Translations under genes and position numbers: made by a program | The notes under the pieces: model-generated | What the model was told of the DNA's origin: nothing | Database searches by the model: none | Seen by the model: only the letters and a program-made list of their open reading frames with translations | Shown: piece after piece, positions 8,608 through 15,903 of the stretch | Position numbering within the stretch: the stretch's first letter is position 1 | How the letters are laid out: each line of letters begins with the position of its first letter | Assembly (NCBI RefSeq): GCF_028649435.1 | Contig: NZ_JAQSIN010000012.1 | Reading direction: 5' to 3' (one strand) | DNA: 64,000 nucleotides | DNA from: Curvibacter microcysteis | GTDB lineage: Bacteria; Pseudomonadota; Gammaproteobacteria; Burkholderiales; Burkholderiaceae_C

Positions 8608-10674
8608 TCATTGCGTGTTGGGGGCCGTGGACGGGGGTGTCAGCCTTGGGCCCACGGGCGTGCCGCCCTGCTGTGGGCCCTGGACCTGTTGCGGCCGCAG
8701 CGAGGGGCCGCCTTCCCGTCCCGGAGCGCCGTCGCGCGAAAAGCCGGGCTGGCGCTGCGGCTGCTGCTGCTGTTGTTGAAACTGCTGCTGCTGCATCAGT
8801 TGCTGCTGATGCAGCCTCTCCTGCTGCTGGCGCTCCTGCTGCCATCGCTCTTGTTGTTGGCGTTCCTGTTGCTGGCGCTGTTGCTGCATTTGCTGTTCAC
8901 GCTGGGCTTGCTCGCGCTGGACCTGTTCTCGTTGTGCGGCCTCCTGGCGCTGGCGCTCCTGCTCGACCTGCTGCTGGCGCTGCCACTGCTGTTGTTGCAG
9001 TTGCTGTTGCTGTTGTTGCTGCTGCACCTGAAGTTGGTGCTGCTGCCACTGCTGTTGCTCTTGGCGTTGGCGTTCCTGAAGCGCTGAGTTGCCCATGTTG
9101 AGCTGCAGGCGCTGGGCCTGTTCCCGTTGTTGGGCTTGCTCACGCTCGACGCGTTCTTGTTCCGATCGCGGCGCGGTGTTGGGCACAGCGGTGACCTGGC
9201 CTGGGGGCAGGGGGCGCTGGCCTGCTGAGGGGCTGGGCGTGAAGGCCGGCTGCGGATTCAGGGATGGGCGCTGCGCCTCCGGGCCACGGGGCAGGCGACC
9301 GTTGTCATTGTTGGCAGGGGGCATCACCGTGCTGCCCCCGCCGGGCTGCACCTGGATGAAGGGCTTGGGCATGGGCAGGGCGTCGTTGGCGCCCGCGCTG
9401 GGGCGGCTCCAGCCGTGCCCGCCGCTTTGGGCCTGCTGGGTCATGCCGCCCGGGCGGTATTGGTGGGCATAGCCGCTGTCGGGGCGGCGGTCCCGGCCCT
9501 GGCCTGCCGCTGGGTTGTGCGGGCCCACCGGGGTGCCGGGGCGCCAGTTTTCACCAGGGGCCAGGGGCACCCAGGCGACGCCAGGCTGGCGGTGGTGGCC
9601 GGCGCCACCGCGCTGGGGTTGCCCGATGAAGCCCACCAGCGCCGGGGAGTAAACAGGTCGGCGCTCGTAGCGGCCAGGCACCCAGCCCCAGCCCCGGCTG
9701 GACACCACCCAGCGGCCATAGTGGAAGGGGGCAAAGCCCCAGGGCGCGTCATCGACCCAGGTCCAGCCCCAGGGTTCAATCCACTGCCACTGGCCGTAAC
9801 GGTAGGGCGCCCAGTCCGGGTTGTTCAATTGCGGGTACCAGACCGGGCCCAGGCTGGGGTCGTTTTGCCAATCGCCCCAGCCGTCCAGTTGCTGGTAACC
9901 GATCAGCTCGCGCGGCACGTAGCGGGCGCTCAGCGACTGGTCCTCCTGCTGCTGGCGGCTTTGCGTCCAAAGATCAAAGTTGTCGGTTCGGGGCACCGCA
10001 GGGCGGCCGACCTGGCTCAGCTGACGGCCCTGGAAGGTCCACTGCAGGCCGGCAGGCAGGCTCAGGGCCTGGCCTTGCTCACCGTAGGCCACCAAGCTGC
10101 CTGGCCCCACACTGACCCGGGTCTGACCGCTGTCAGGGTCGACGTCCAGGCGGTAGGTGCCCGCTTGCTGCACCAGCACCGCCAGGTTGGGGGTGTCGAT
10201 CTCCAACCGCTCGCCGGCTTCCAGGCGGCGCACCCGCACATCGAGCTTGCCCCGGCGCAGCAGCGTCTGGCTGCTGTTGTCGTCCAGGGCGCTGAGTTCG
10301 ATCAAGGCGGGCCCCTCGGCACGCCAGGTGCTGCTGCCCTGACTCAGCTCCAAGCGGGCGCCTGGGCTCAGGTTCAGTCGGCTGCCGGGCGGCAGGGCTT
10401 GGTTGGGCGTCAAGTTGCGCCCGTCGGGGTTGTTGGCATCGCTGACCTGCACCACGCCTTCGATCAAGCTGGGGTAGGCGACGCGGCCGGGGCCCTCTTG
10501 TGCCAGCGTCAGCAGCGGGGTCAGGGCCAGCAGCAGCGCTGCTGCACCCGCTTTCATTCGCCCACGCCAAGACCCGAGCAGCGTGGGGCGCCGAGCTGGA
10601 AGCTGAGCGGCTGATGGGGCCGCTGCGGTGTGGGTCAAGGATGAAGACGGCGGGAAGGGGCTGGGCACGGGCAT
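8608..10674 (-). CDS. Exported FecR-domain / DUF6600-like protein with glutamine-rich C terminus
   Basis: About 688 residues. An N-terminal hydrophobic segment (AALLLALTPLLTLAQEG) about 40 residues in suggests export. A FecR-like domain follows (VVQVSDANNP to PSTSV-type beta segments), then a tryptophan-rich DUF6600-like region (WGDWQNDP, WYPQL, WIEPWGWTWVDDAPWGFAPFHYGRW split over several repeats). A Pro-rich stretch leads to about 170 residues of Gln/Arg/Glu coiled coil. I chose the ATG at 10674 because its upstream GAGAACACC is the same as that before the yqeY gene; an ATG at 10557, directly at the signal sequence, is the alternative. No function is known to me for this family. Confidence 0.8.
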   Translation of the reverse strand: MPVPSPFPPSSSLTHTAAAPSAAQLPARRPTLLGSWRGRMKAGAAALLLALTPLLTLAQEGPGRVAYPSLIEGVVQVSDANNPDGRNLTPNQALPPGSRLNLSPGARLELSQGSSTWRAEGPALIELSALDDNSSQTLLRRGKLDVRVRRLEAGERLEIDTPNLAVLVQQAGTYRLDVDPDSGQTRVSVGPGSLVAYGEQGQALSLPAGLQWTFQGRQLSQVGRPAVPRTDNFDLWTQSRQQQEDQSLSARYVPRELIGYQQLDGWGDWQNDPSLGPVWYPQLNNPDWAPYRYGQWQWIEPWGWTWVDDAPWGFAPFHYGRWVVSSRGWGWVPGRYERRPVYSPALVGFIGQPQRGGAGHHRQPGVAWVPLAPGENWRPGTPVGPHNPAAGQGRDRRPDSGYAHQYRPGGMTQQAQSGGHGWSRPSAGANDALPMPKPFIQVQPGGGSTVMPPANNDNGRLPRGPEAQRPSLNPQPAFTPSPSAGQRPLPPGQVTAVPNTAPRSEQERVEREQAQQREQAQRLQLNMGNSALQERQRQEQQQWQQHQLQVQQQQQQQQLQQQQWQRQQQVEQERQRQEAAQREQVQREQAQREQQMQQQRQQQERQQQERWQQERQQQERLHQQQLMQQQQFQQQQQQPQRQPGFSRDGAPGREGGPSLRPQQVQGPQQGGTPVGPRLTPPSTAPNTQ

Positions 10675-10859
10675 GGTGTTCTCGTGGAGGTGTCCAGGCT
10701 CAACGCGCGAGCCCCCCAAAAAGGCCACAAGACGAGGTGGGGCGCTGCCACCCGCGGTGATCCCGGGGGCCGTGGCGTCCAGGCGCAAAAAAACCGCCAG
10801 GGCCTGCTCAAGGCCGTTGGCGGTGGGGTCACAGCCCGGGTCAGCGGGCGGACGGCGGT

Positions 10860-11306
10860 TCAACCGGCCAGGGCGGCTTTCACGGCGGCGGAGACCAGGC
10901 CCATGTCGGCCTTGCCAGCCAGGCGGGTCTTGACCGCGCCCATGACCTTGCCCATGTCACCCGGGCCGCTGGCGCCCAGCTCGGCCACGATGGCCTTGAC
11001 TTCGGCGCTGACTTCGTCGGCACTCAGGCGCGCCGGCAGGTAGGCCTGCAGCACGACCAGCTCGGACGCTTCTTTGTCAGCCAGGTCTTGGCGGCCGGCT
11101 TGCTCGAAGGCGGCGATCGAGTCCTTGCGCTGCTTGATCAGCTTGTCGACGATGGCCACGACGGCGGCGTCGTCCAGGGTGATGCGCTCGTCCACTTCGC
11201 GCTGCTTCATGGCAGCTTGCAGCAGGCGGATGGTGCCCAGCTTTTCCGAATCCTTGGCGCGCATGGCGGCCTTCATGTCTTCGGTGATCTGTTCCTTGAG
11301 GGACAT
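10860..11306 (-). CDS. GatB/YqeY domain-containing protein
   Basis: This 148-residue helical protein of the YqeY family starts MSLKEQITEDMKAAMRAKD and contains ARLSADEVSAEVKAIV and DMGKVMGAVKTRLAGKADM, the conserved C-terminal half that resembles the tRNA-binding tail of GatB. Its biochemical role is not settled. I chose the ATG at 11306, which has GGAGAACACC just upstream, over an earlier start at 11342. It follows rpsU on the same strand after a terminator, the usual rpsU-yqeY order in proteobacteria. Confidence 0.92.
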   Translation of the reverse strand: MSLKEQITEDMKAAMRAKDSEKLGTIRLLQAAMKQREVDERITLDDAAVVAIVDKLIKQRKDSIAAFEQAGRQDLADKEASELVVLQAYLPARLSADEVSAEVKAIVAELGASGPGDMGKVMGAVKTRLAGKADMGLVSAAVKAALAG

Positions 11307-11338
11307 GGTGTTCTCCGGTTGAAATCGGTCTTCAAAAA

Positions 11339-11374
11339 GCAAAAAACCCGCGCCTGGCGTCCCGAGCGCGGGTT
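11339..11374 (-). terminator. Intrinsic terminator of rpsU
   Basis: Read on the minus strand, a 9-bp stem (AACCCGCGC with GCGCGGGTT) is followed by a run of T. It lies 36 bases after the rpsU stop and just before yqeY, so it would limit read-through between them. Confidence 0.85.
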
Positions 11375-11409
11375 GATGGGGCTGCTGTAGGCCAGCAGAC
11401 CGGCTGCGA

Positions 11410-11622
11410 TCAGTACAGCTTCTTGGGCAGCTGCATGCTGCGCACGCGCTTGTAGTGGCGCTTGACCGCGGCGGCCTTCTTGCGCTTGCGCTCAGCGGTC
11501 GGCTTTTCGTAGAACTCGCGGGCGCGCAAGTCGGTCAGCAGACCCAGTTTTTCGATGGTGCGCTTGAAACGACGCAGAGCGACGTCGAAGGGCTCGTTTT
11601 CTTTAACACGGATGGTGGTCAT
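11410..11622 (-). CDS. rpsU: 30S ribosomal protein S21
   Basis: At 70 residues, very basic, it matches S21: [20 protein letters not shown] at the start and [13 protein letters not shown] near the end. S21 sits on the platform of the small subunit and helps mRNA selection during initiation. The start at 11622 gives the conserved N terminus; 15 more in-frame residues upstream have no similarity. A strong promoter lies about 110 bases upstream. Confidence 0.96.
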
Positions 11623-11729
11623 TACGTAATGTTTTCCAATGAGGTGCTTGGGGAAGATCGGGCCCACAAGCTAAGGTTCCCCGCCTTGAAAAGTATCGGC
11701 CGGCGGGGCATTTGCCAGCAAAGCCTGCG

Positions 11730-11757
11730 ATTATAGCGTTAACGCTTGCACAAACAA
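11730..11757 (-). promoter_or_regulatory. Sigma-70 promoter of rpsU with palindrome in the spacer
   Basis: On the minus strand: -35 TTGTTT (11752-11757), a 16-bp spacer and a perfect -10 TATAAT (11730-11735). The spacer holds the 12-bp palindrome AGCGTTAACGCT (11735-11746), which touches the -10 box and could be an operator. Confidence 0.8.
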
Positions 11758-11850
11758 GATTTTTGTGCATCCAGGGCCTGCCAGCCCTGCAAAAAAACGA
11801 GGTGCCGTCCCGGTCACGGTGCGGCAGCGCTCAAGCCGCAGGGGGTGCCT

Positions 11851-13104
11851 TCAAAGCTTGCCCTGGCGTGCGGCCAAGCCCTGGGCACAAGCGTGGGCGC
11901 TGGCCCAGGCCCACTGGAAGTTGTAGCCGCCCAGCCAGCCGGTGACGTCGACCACCTCGCCGATGAAGAACAGGCCGGGTTGGCGCGACTCCATGGTTTG
12001 CTGCGACAGGTCGCGCGTGTCCACGCCACCCAGGGTCACTTCGGCTTTTTTGTAGCCCTCGGTGCCCGTGGGCACCAGCTCCCAGCGCGACAGGCGCTCG
12101 GCCAGCGAGGTCAAGGCTTTGTCAGTCACGTCGGTGCAAGGGCGTTGCCAGGCGGCATCTTGCTGCACCCAGGCGTCGGCCAGGCGGGAGGGCACATGTT
12201 GACCCAGTTCGTTGCCCAGCAGCTTGCGCGAGGTGGCCTTGGCGCGGGCCAGCAGCGCGGGCAGGTCTTGGTCGGGCGCCAGGTTGATGCGGATCGGCGA
12301 GCCGGCCTGCCAGTAGCTGGAGATCTGCAGCACCGCCGGGCCCGACAAGCCCCGGTGGGTGAACAGCAGGTCTTCCAGGAACAAGCCCTTGGTTTTCTTG
12401 CTGCCGGTCTCCATGGCCACCGGCAAGGCCAGGCCCGCCAGTTGCGCGTACGGAGCCCAGGCGGCGCCGTCGAAGGTCAGTGGGACCAGACCCGGGCGCT
12501 GTTCGACCAGGCGCAGGTCAAATTGCCGCGCCACGCGGTAGCCGAAATCCGTGGCGCCGATCTTCGGAATGGACAGGCCGCCACTGGCCACCACCACGCT
12601 GTGGCAGCTCACCACGCCTTGATCCGTGTCCAGTTCGTAGCGGCCCAGGCTGGGCGCGGCCGACTCGGCAGAGGCCGGGCTGTCGTGGTAGCGGATGTTT
12701 TTCACCGCACAGGGCTGCCAGCGCGTCACGCTGCCGCCAGCGGCCCCAGCGGCGCATTCCTTGAGCAGCAGCTCAATGATGTCCTCGGCGGAACGGTCGC
12801 AAAACAACTGGCCTTTGTGCTTCTCATGAAAGGGCACGCCGTGGCGCTGCACCAGGGCGATGAAGTCCTGCGGGGTGTAGCGGCTCAGCGCGCTGCGGCA
12901 GAAGTGCGGGTTGGCGCTCAGGTACTGGGCGGGCGTGGCGTCGCGGTTGGTGAAGTTGCAGCGCCCCCCGCCCGAGATGCGGATTTTCTCAGCCACCTTG
13001 GGGGCGTGGTCCAGCACCAGCACCTTCAAGCCCAGTTGCCCCGCCACCCCGGCGCAAAACAGGCCGGCCGCACCGGCACCCACGATCACAACATCGACAT
13101 TCAC
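11851..13104 (-). CDS. NAD(P)/FAD-dependent oxidoreductase, BaiN/HI0933 (YhiN) family
   Basis: This 417-residue flavoprotein has an N-terminal dinucleotide-binding motif VIVGAGAAGLFCAG and the family signature KIRISGGGRCNFTN. A second conserved part, PGLFFIGEVVDVTGWLGGYNFQWAW, lies at the C terminus and contacts FAD. The substrate of these proteins is mostly unknown; one relative (BaiN) has been proposed to act on bile acids. The start codon is GTG, supported by AGGAG seven bases upstream. It stands alone between rpsU and the PilJ-type gene, separated from the latter by 238 bases of GC-rich sequence in which I see nothing. Confidence 0.9.
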   Translation of the reverse strand: MNVDVVIVGAGAAGLFCAGVAGQLGLKVLVLDHAPKVAEKIRISGGGRCNFTNRDATPAQYLSANPHFCRSALSRYTPQDFIALVQRHGVPFHEKHKGQLFCDRSAEDIIELLLKECAAGAAGGSVTRWQPCAVKNIRYHDSPASAESAAPSLGRYELDTDQGVVSCHSVVVASGGLSIPKIGATDFGYRVARQFDLRLVEQRPGLVPLTFDGAAWAPYAQLAGLALPVAMETGSKKTKGLFLEDLLFTHRGLSGPAVLQISSYWQAGSPIRINLAPDQDLPALLARAKATSRKLLGNELGQHVPSRLADAWVQQDAAWQRPCTDVTDKALTSLAERLSRWELVPTGTEGYKKAEVTLGGVDTRDLSQQTMESRQPGLFFIGEVVDVTGWLGGYNFQWAWASAHACAQGLAARQGKL

Positions 13105-13342
13105 AACAAGGCTCCTGGAAATTCAGCCCCGGGGCACCGGTGTGGTGCGGGGGCGCAGACCACGCGGTCCGGGCTGGGGCATAGGCGCCCGATTATCCCC
13201 AGTGCGGCGGGGGCTGGCTGGCGGCGCGGCTGGCGGCGCTGTTCGATGGAGATCGCTTGCGTCGCGGGGGCGCCCCCAAAGCGCGGGCGCTGCGCCGCCG
13301 GGCTTGTGCCAGCCGCTGTTCAGTTCGCGCTCAGGCGGCGGC

Positions 13343-14056
13343 TCACTTGCGGCCCGTCAGCGAGATGGCTTTCAGGGACAGGCCATCAATTTCCGCCGTG
13401 ATGCCGGACAGCACATTGGCCACCACCGCAAATTCACGGCCATGCTGGCCCGCCCGAGCCGCCATCACCTGGGCGTTGAAGCTCACCACCTTGGCTTCAC
13501 GGGCCACGGTTTGAATGGAGTTCACGATGCCGGTCAGCTCGCGCATCATGGCTTGGGATTGGGCGCTGGTGATCTGGTCAAAGGCCGTGGTGGCGCGGTT
13601 CAGGGCGTCCAGCACTTGGTCGGTGCGGTCCACCAGCTGGGCCAGGGTGTCGGGCATGCGCCGGTCCTGCCGCTCGATCTGGTCCAAGGTGGCGCTGATT
13701 TGCTGGATGAAGGCGTCCACGGTCGGCCCTGCGCCTTGGGGGCCTTCATAGGCCTTGAGGATGATCTGGGCCAGGTCAGGCGCGAGTTCTCGGCCGGTTT
13801 GGCGCAGCTTCTGTTGGCTGGTGGTGAACAAGGCCAGCGACTGCCGGGCGGCGGCCAACTGGGTGGGGTGACCTTGGGAGGCCAGCACCGTTTGCAAGAT
13901 CATGCGCTGGGACAGCATGCGTTGGCGTGCGGCCATGTTGACCAGGGAGATCTCCCCCGTCGCCGCCGGGGGCTTGGCGGGGCTGTGCGCGGCGGCACGG
14001 CCTGCCGTCGCACTGGGTTGGTAGGCCGAATTGTTTTGCAGAGCAAGAGCAGCCAT
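13343..14056 (-). CDS. Soluble PilJ-type / methyl-accepting-like protein, candidate cytoplasmic nitrate sensor
   Basis: 237 residues with no signal peptide and no membrane segment. An N-terminal PilJ-type helix carries NMAARQRMLSQRM near residues 40-52, the motif related to the P box of the nitrate sensors NarX/NarQ. After a long helical linker the C terminus resembles half of a chemoreceptor signalling hairpin (AKVVSFNAQVMAARAGQHG, then REFAVVANVLSGI), but the return strand is missing. It has its own sigma-54-like promoter (14094-14110) and lies directly after the nas operon. It may sense nitrate or nitrite and act on a partner other than CheA; this is inference. Family assignment is firm, function is not. 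Confidence 0.8.
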   Translation of the reverse strand: MAALALQNNSAYQPSATAGRAAAHSPAKPPAATGEISLVNMAARQRMLSQRMILQTVLASQGHPTQLAAARQSLALFTTSQQKLRQTGRELAPDLAQIILKAYEGPQGAGPTVDAFIQQISATLDQIERQDRRMPDTLAQLVDRTDQVLDALNRATTAFDQITSAQSQAMMRELTGIVNSIQTVAREAKVVSFNAQVMAARAGQHGREFAVVANVLSGITAEIDGLSLKAISLTGRK

Positions 14057-14093
14057 ATCGATCTTTCATTCCCTGGTGAACACCGCCAGTGTT

Positions 14094-14110
14094 AAGCAAA
14101 TGACGGGCCA
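14094..14110 (-). promoter_or_regulatory. Sigma-54 promoter in front of the soluble PilJ-type gene
   Basis: On the minus strand the sequence TGGCCCGTCATTTGCTT has the invariant GG and GC separated by exactly 10 bases and one change (A to C) from TGGCAC. The start of transcription would be about 25-30 bases before the ATG at 14056. Two other promoters of this form drive the neighbouring nitrate genes. Confidence 0.65.
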
Positions 14111-14142
14111 GGCGGACCCCGACGAAGTTGACTGGCGGTGGC

Positions 14143-14934
14143 TCAGTGCGTGCCGGTGCGCAGCTCGCCTGAGCGGGTTTGCAAAGCAGCTTGCACGCCG
14201 CTGATGACGTCGCCCACCACGATCACCGAGGGGCTGCCCAGGCCCTCGCGCACGAGGGTGGCCGACAGTTCACCCAGGGTGCTGGTGGCGTGACGTTGGC
14301 TGGGCAAGCTGGCCCGTTGCACGATGGCCACCGGGGTGCTGGCGGGCAGGCCCTGCAGCAATTCGGCCTGGATCTGTTGTGCGTCGCTGACCCCCATGTA
14401 GATCACCAGGGTGAGCTTGGCACTGCGAGCCGTGGCCGCCAGCGCGCGCCAGTCGGTGCCACTGTCGCCAGGCTTGGCGTGGCCGGTGACAAAGACCACG
14501 CCGTGGGCGTGTTCTCGGTGCGTCAGGGGCACCCCCAACGAGGTGACAGCGGCCAAGCCGGAAGTGATGCCGTTGACCACGCCCACCTCGATGCCAGCGG
14601 CACGCAAGTGCTCCACCTCTTCACCACCGCGGCCAAAAATGAAGGGGTCGCCGCCTTTGAGTCGCACCACGTTTTCACCCTCTTGCACGGCGGTGATCAT
14701 GAGTTTTTCGATGAAGGCCTGGGGGGTGGACTTGCAGCCGCCGCGCTTGCCCACGTAGACGATGCGGGCGCTTGGTGCGGCCATGGCCACGATCTCGTCG
14801 CTGACCAGGTCGTCGACCAGCAGCACGGTGGCCGCCTGGATGGCCTTGAGGGCCTTGAGGGTGAGCAGTTCGGGGTCGCCGGGGCCGGCGCCCACCAGGG
14901 TGCATTGGCCTTGCAGGAGCAGGGGGTGTGTCAT
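14143..14934 (-). CDS. cobA: Uroporphyrinogen-III C-methyltransferase (SUMT)
   Basis: 263 residues. It uses two S-adenosylmethionines to turn uroporphyrinogen III into precorrin-2, leading to siroheme, the cofactor of assimilatory nitrite and sulfite reductases. Motifs are VGAGPGDPELLTLKALKAI at the N terminus and VVRLKGGDPFIFGRGGEE in the middle. It is a single-domain enzyme, without the oxidase/ferrochelatase part found in CysG. Its ATG overlaps the ybiB stop in an ATGA, so translation is coupled and it belongs to the nitrate operon. Confidence 0.94.
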   Translation of the reverse strand: MTHPLLLQGQCTLVGAGPGDPELLTLKALKAIQAATVLLVDDLVSDEIVAMAAPSARIVYVGKRGGCKSTPQAFIEKLMITAVQEGENVVRLKGGDPFIFGRGGEEVEHLRAAGIEVGVVNGITSGLAAVTSLGVPLTHREHAHGVVFVTGHAKPGDSGTDWRALAATARSAKLTLVIYMGVSDAQQIQAELLQGLPASTPVAIVQRASLPSQRHATSTLGELSATLVREGLGSPSVIVVGDVISGVQAALQTRSGELRTGTH

Positions 14935-15836
14935 GGCAGTTCCACGAGGTGCAGGATGTGTTGGACCTGGCGCGCAATGGGCGCCGGGACGGGCAGTTTG
15001 CCAGCCAGCACCAGTTGGATGTAGCTGGCGGTGGAGGCTGCGCTGATGTCGCGCGGCAATTCAGGCACTTGAACCAGTGCACCGGTTTGGGCGGCTTGCA
15101 GGGCCAGGGCCTGGCCGTTCACGTAGCCGGTCATTTCAGGCGTGCGGCGTGCGTCGGCCACCACTTCGCCTTCGGTGCCGCGCAACAGCAGGGCGCGCTG
15201 GCCGGTCAGGCTCAAGGTCGCTGCCATGGACTGGGCGTACTCGGGGTGGGTGTAGCTGCTGACCAGCACACTGGGCCCGACGCAAGGGCTCATGAGTTTG
15301 ACCAGGCTGTGCGCTGGGTTGCGCAGGCCCACCACGCGGCGCACGTCCAGCAAGCGCTTGAGGCCCGGCAGCAGCAAGCCGGTGGGGGCAAACACCACTT
15401 CACCTGCGTGCAGCGGACGCACTGCGGCCAGCGAGGGGGTGCCCAGCACCGACAACACCGAGGCCGCGCTGATGCGGCTGTCTTCGGTGGGCGTGCCATG
15501 CACCAGCACGCTGGCCCCTTCGCGCGCCAGCAGCAAGGCGAGCAGCGGGGTCAGCACCGGCAATTTGCGCGCGCCGTTGTAGCTGGGCAGCACCACCACC
15601 GGCCGCAGGGTGCTGGGCACGCGTGCGGTGCGCGCGTGGGTGGCATCCAGAAAACCGGCCATCTCCTCAGGGGTTTCGCCCTTGATGCGCATGGCCAGGC
15701 AAAAAGCGCCGATTTCCAGGTCGCTGACGCTGCCGTCGAGCACCTGGCCCATGAGATCGGCGGCCTGCTCGCGGCTGAGCGCACGCGCTCCCTCCTTGCC
15801 GCGGCCGATTTCTTTGATGTAGTGACTGATGGGCAT
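14931..15836 (-). CDS. ybiB: YbiB-like protein, anthranilate phosphoribosyltransferase fold (TrpD2)
   Basis: 301 residues, starting MPISHYIKEIGRGKEGARAL. The N-terminal helical part (ALSREQAADLMGQVLDG) and the PSYNGARKLPVLTPLLALL region are those of the TrpD2 proteins. These keep the fold of anthranilate phosphoribosyltransferase but lack its diphosphate-binding glycine motif and bind nucleic acid instead; E. coli YbiB is LexA-regulated and binds DNA. The ATG at 15836 was chosen because the frame upstream has no similarity. The gene sits between nasA and cobA. Why it belongs in a nitrate operon is unknown. Confidence 0.88.
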   Translation of the reverse strand: MPISHYIKEIGRGKEGARALSREQAADLMGQVLDGSVSDLEIGAFCLAMRIKGETPEEMAGFLDATHARTARVPSTLRPVVVLPSYNGARKLPVLTPLLALLLAREGASVLVHGTPTEDSRISAASVLSVLGTPSLAAVRPLHAGEVVFAPTGLLLPGLKRLLDVRRVVGLRNPAHSLVKLMSPCVGPSVLVSSYTHPEYAQSMAATLSLTGQRALLLRGTEGEVVADARRTPEMTGYVNGQALALQAAQTGALVQVPELPRDISAASTASYIQLVLAGKLPVPAPIARQVQHILHLVELP

Positions 15837-15903
15837 GGCCTTGTCTGTGTTCTTGTGTTGGAAGCAGAGCCGCGGATTGTCACTGAAGCTTTCTGACTTC
15901 TGG

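Noticed and set aside
8760..9070. Dense CTG/TTG triplet repetition that could suggest a repeat element
   Set aside because: It is explained by the glutamine-rich coding region of the FecR-like protein on the minus strand and is not a separate repeat.
11746..13401. A 551-codon plus-strand open frame opposite the BaiN-like gene
   Set aside because: The translation is low-complexity and histidine/glutamine/glycine-rich, as usual for antisense frames here, and the minus-strand protein has clear FAD motifs.
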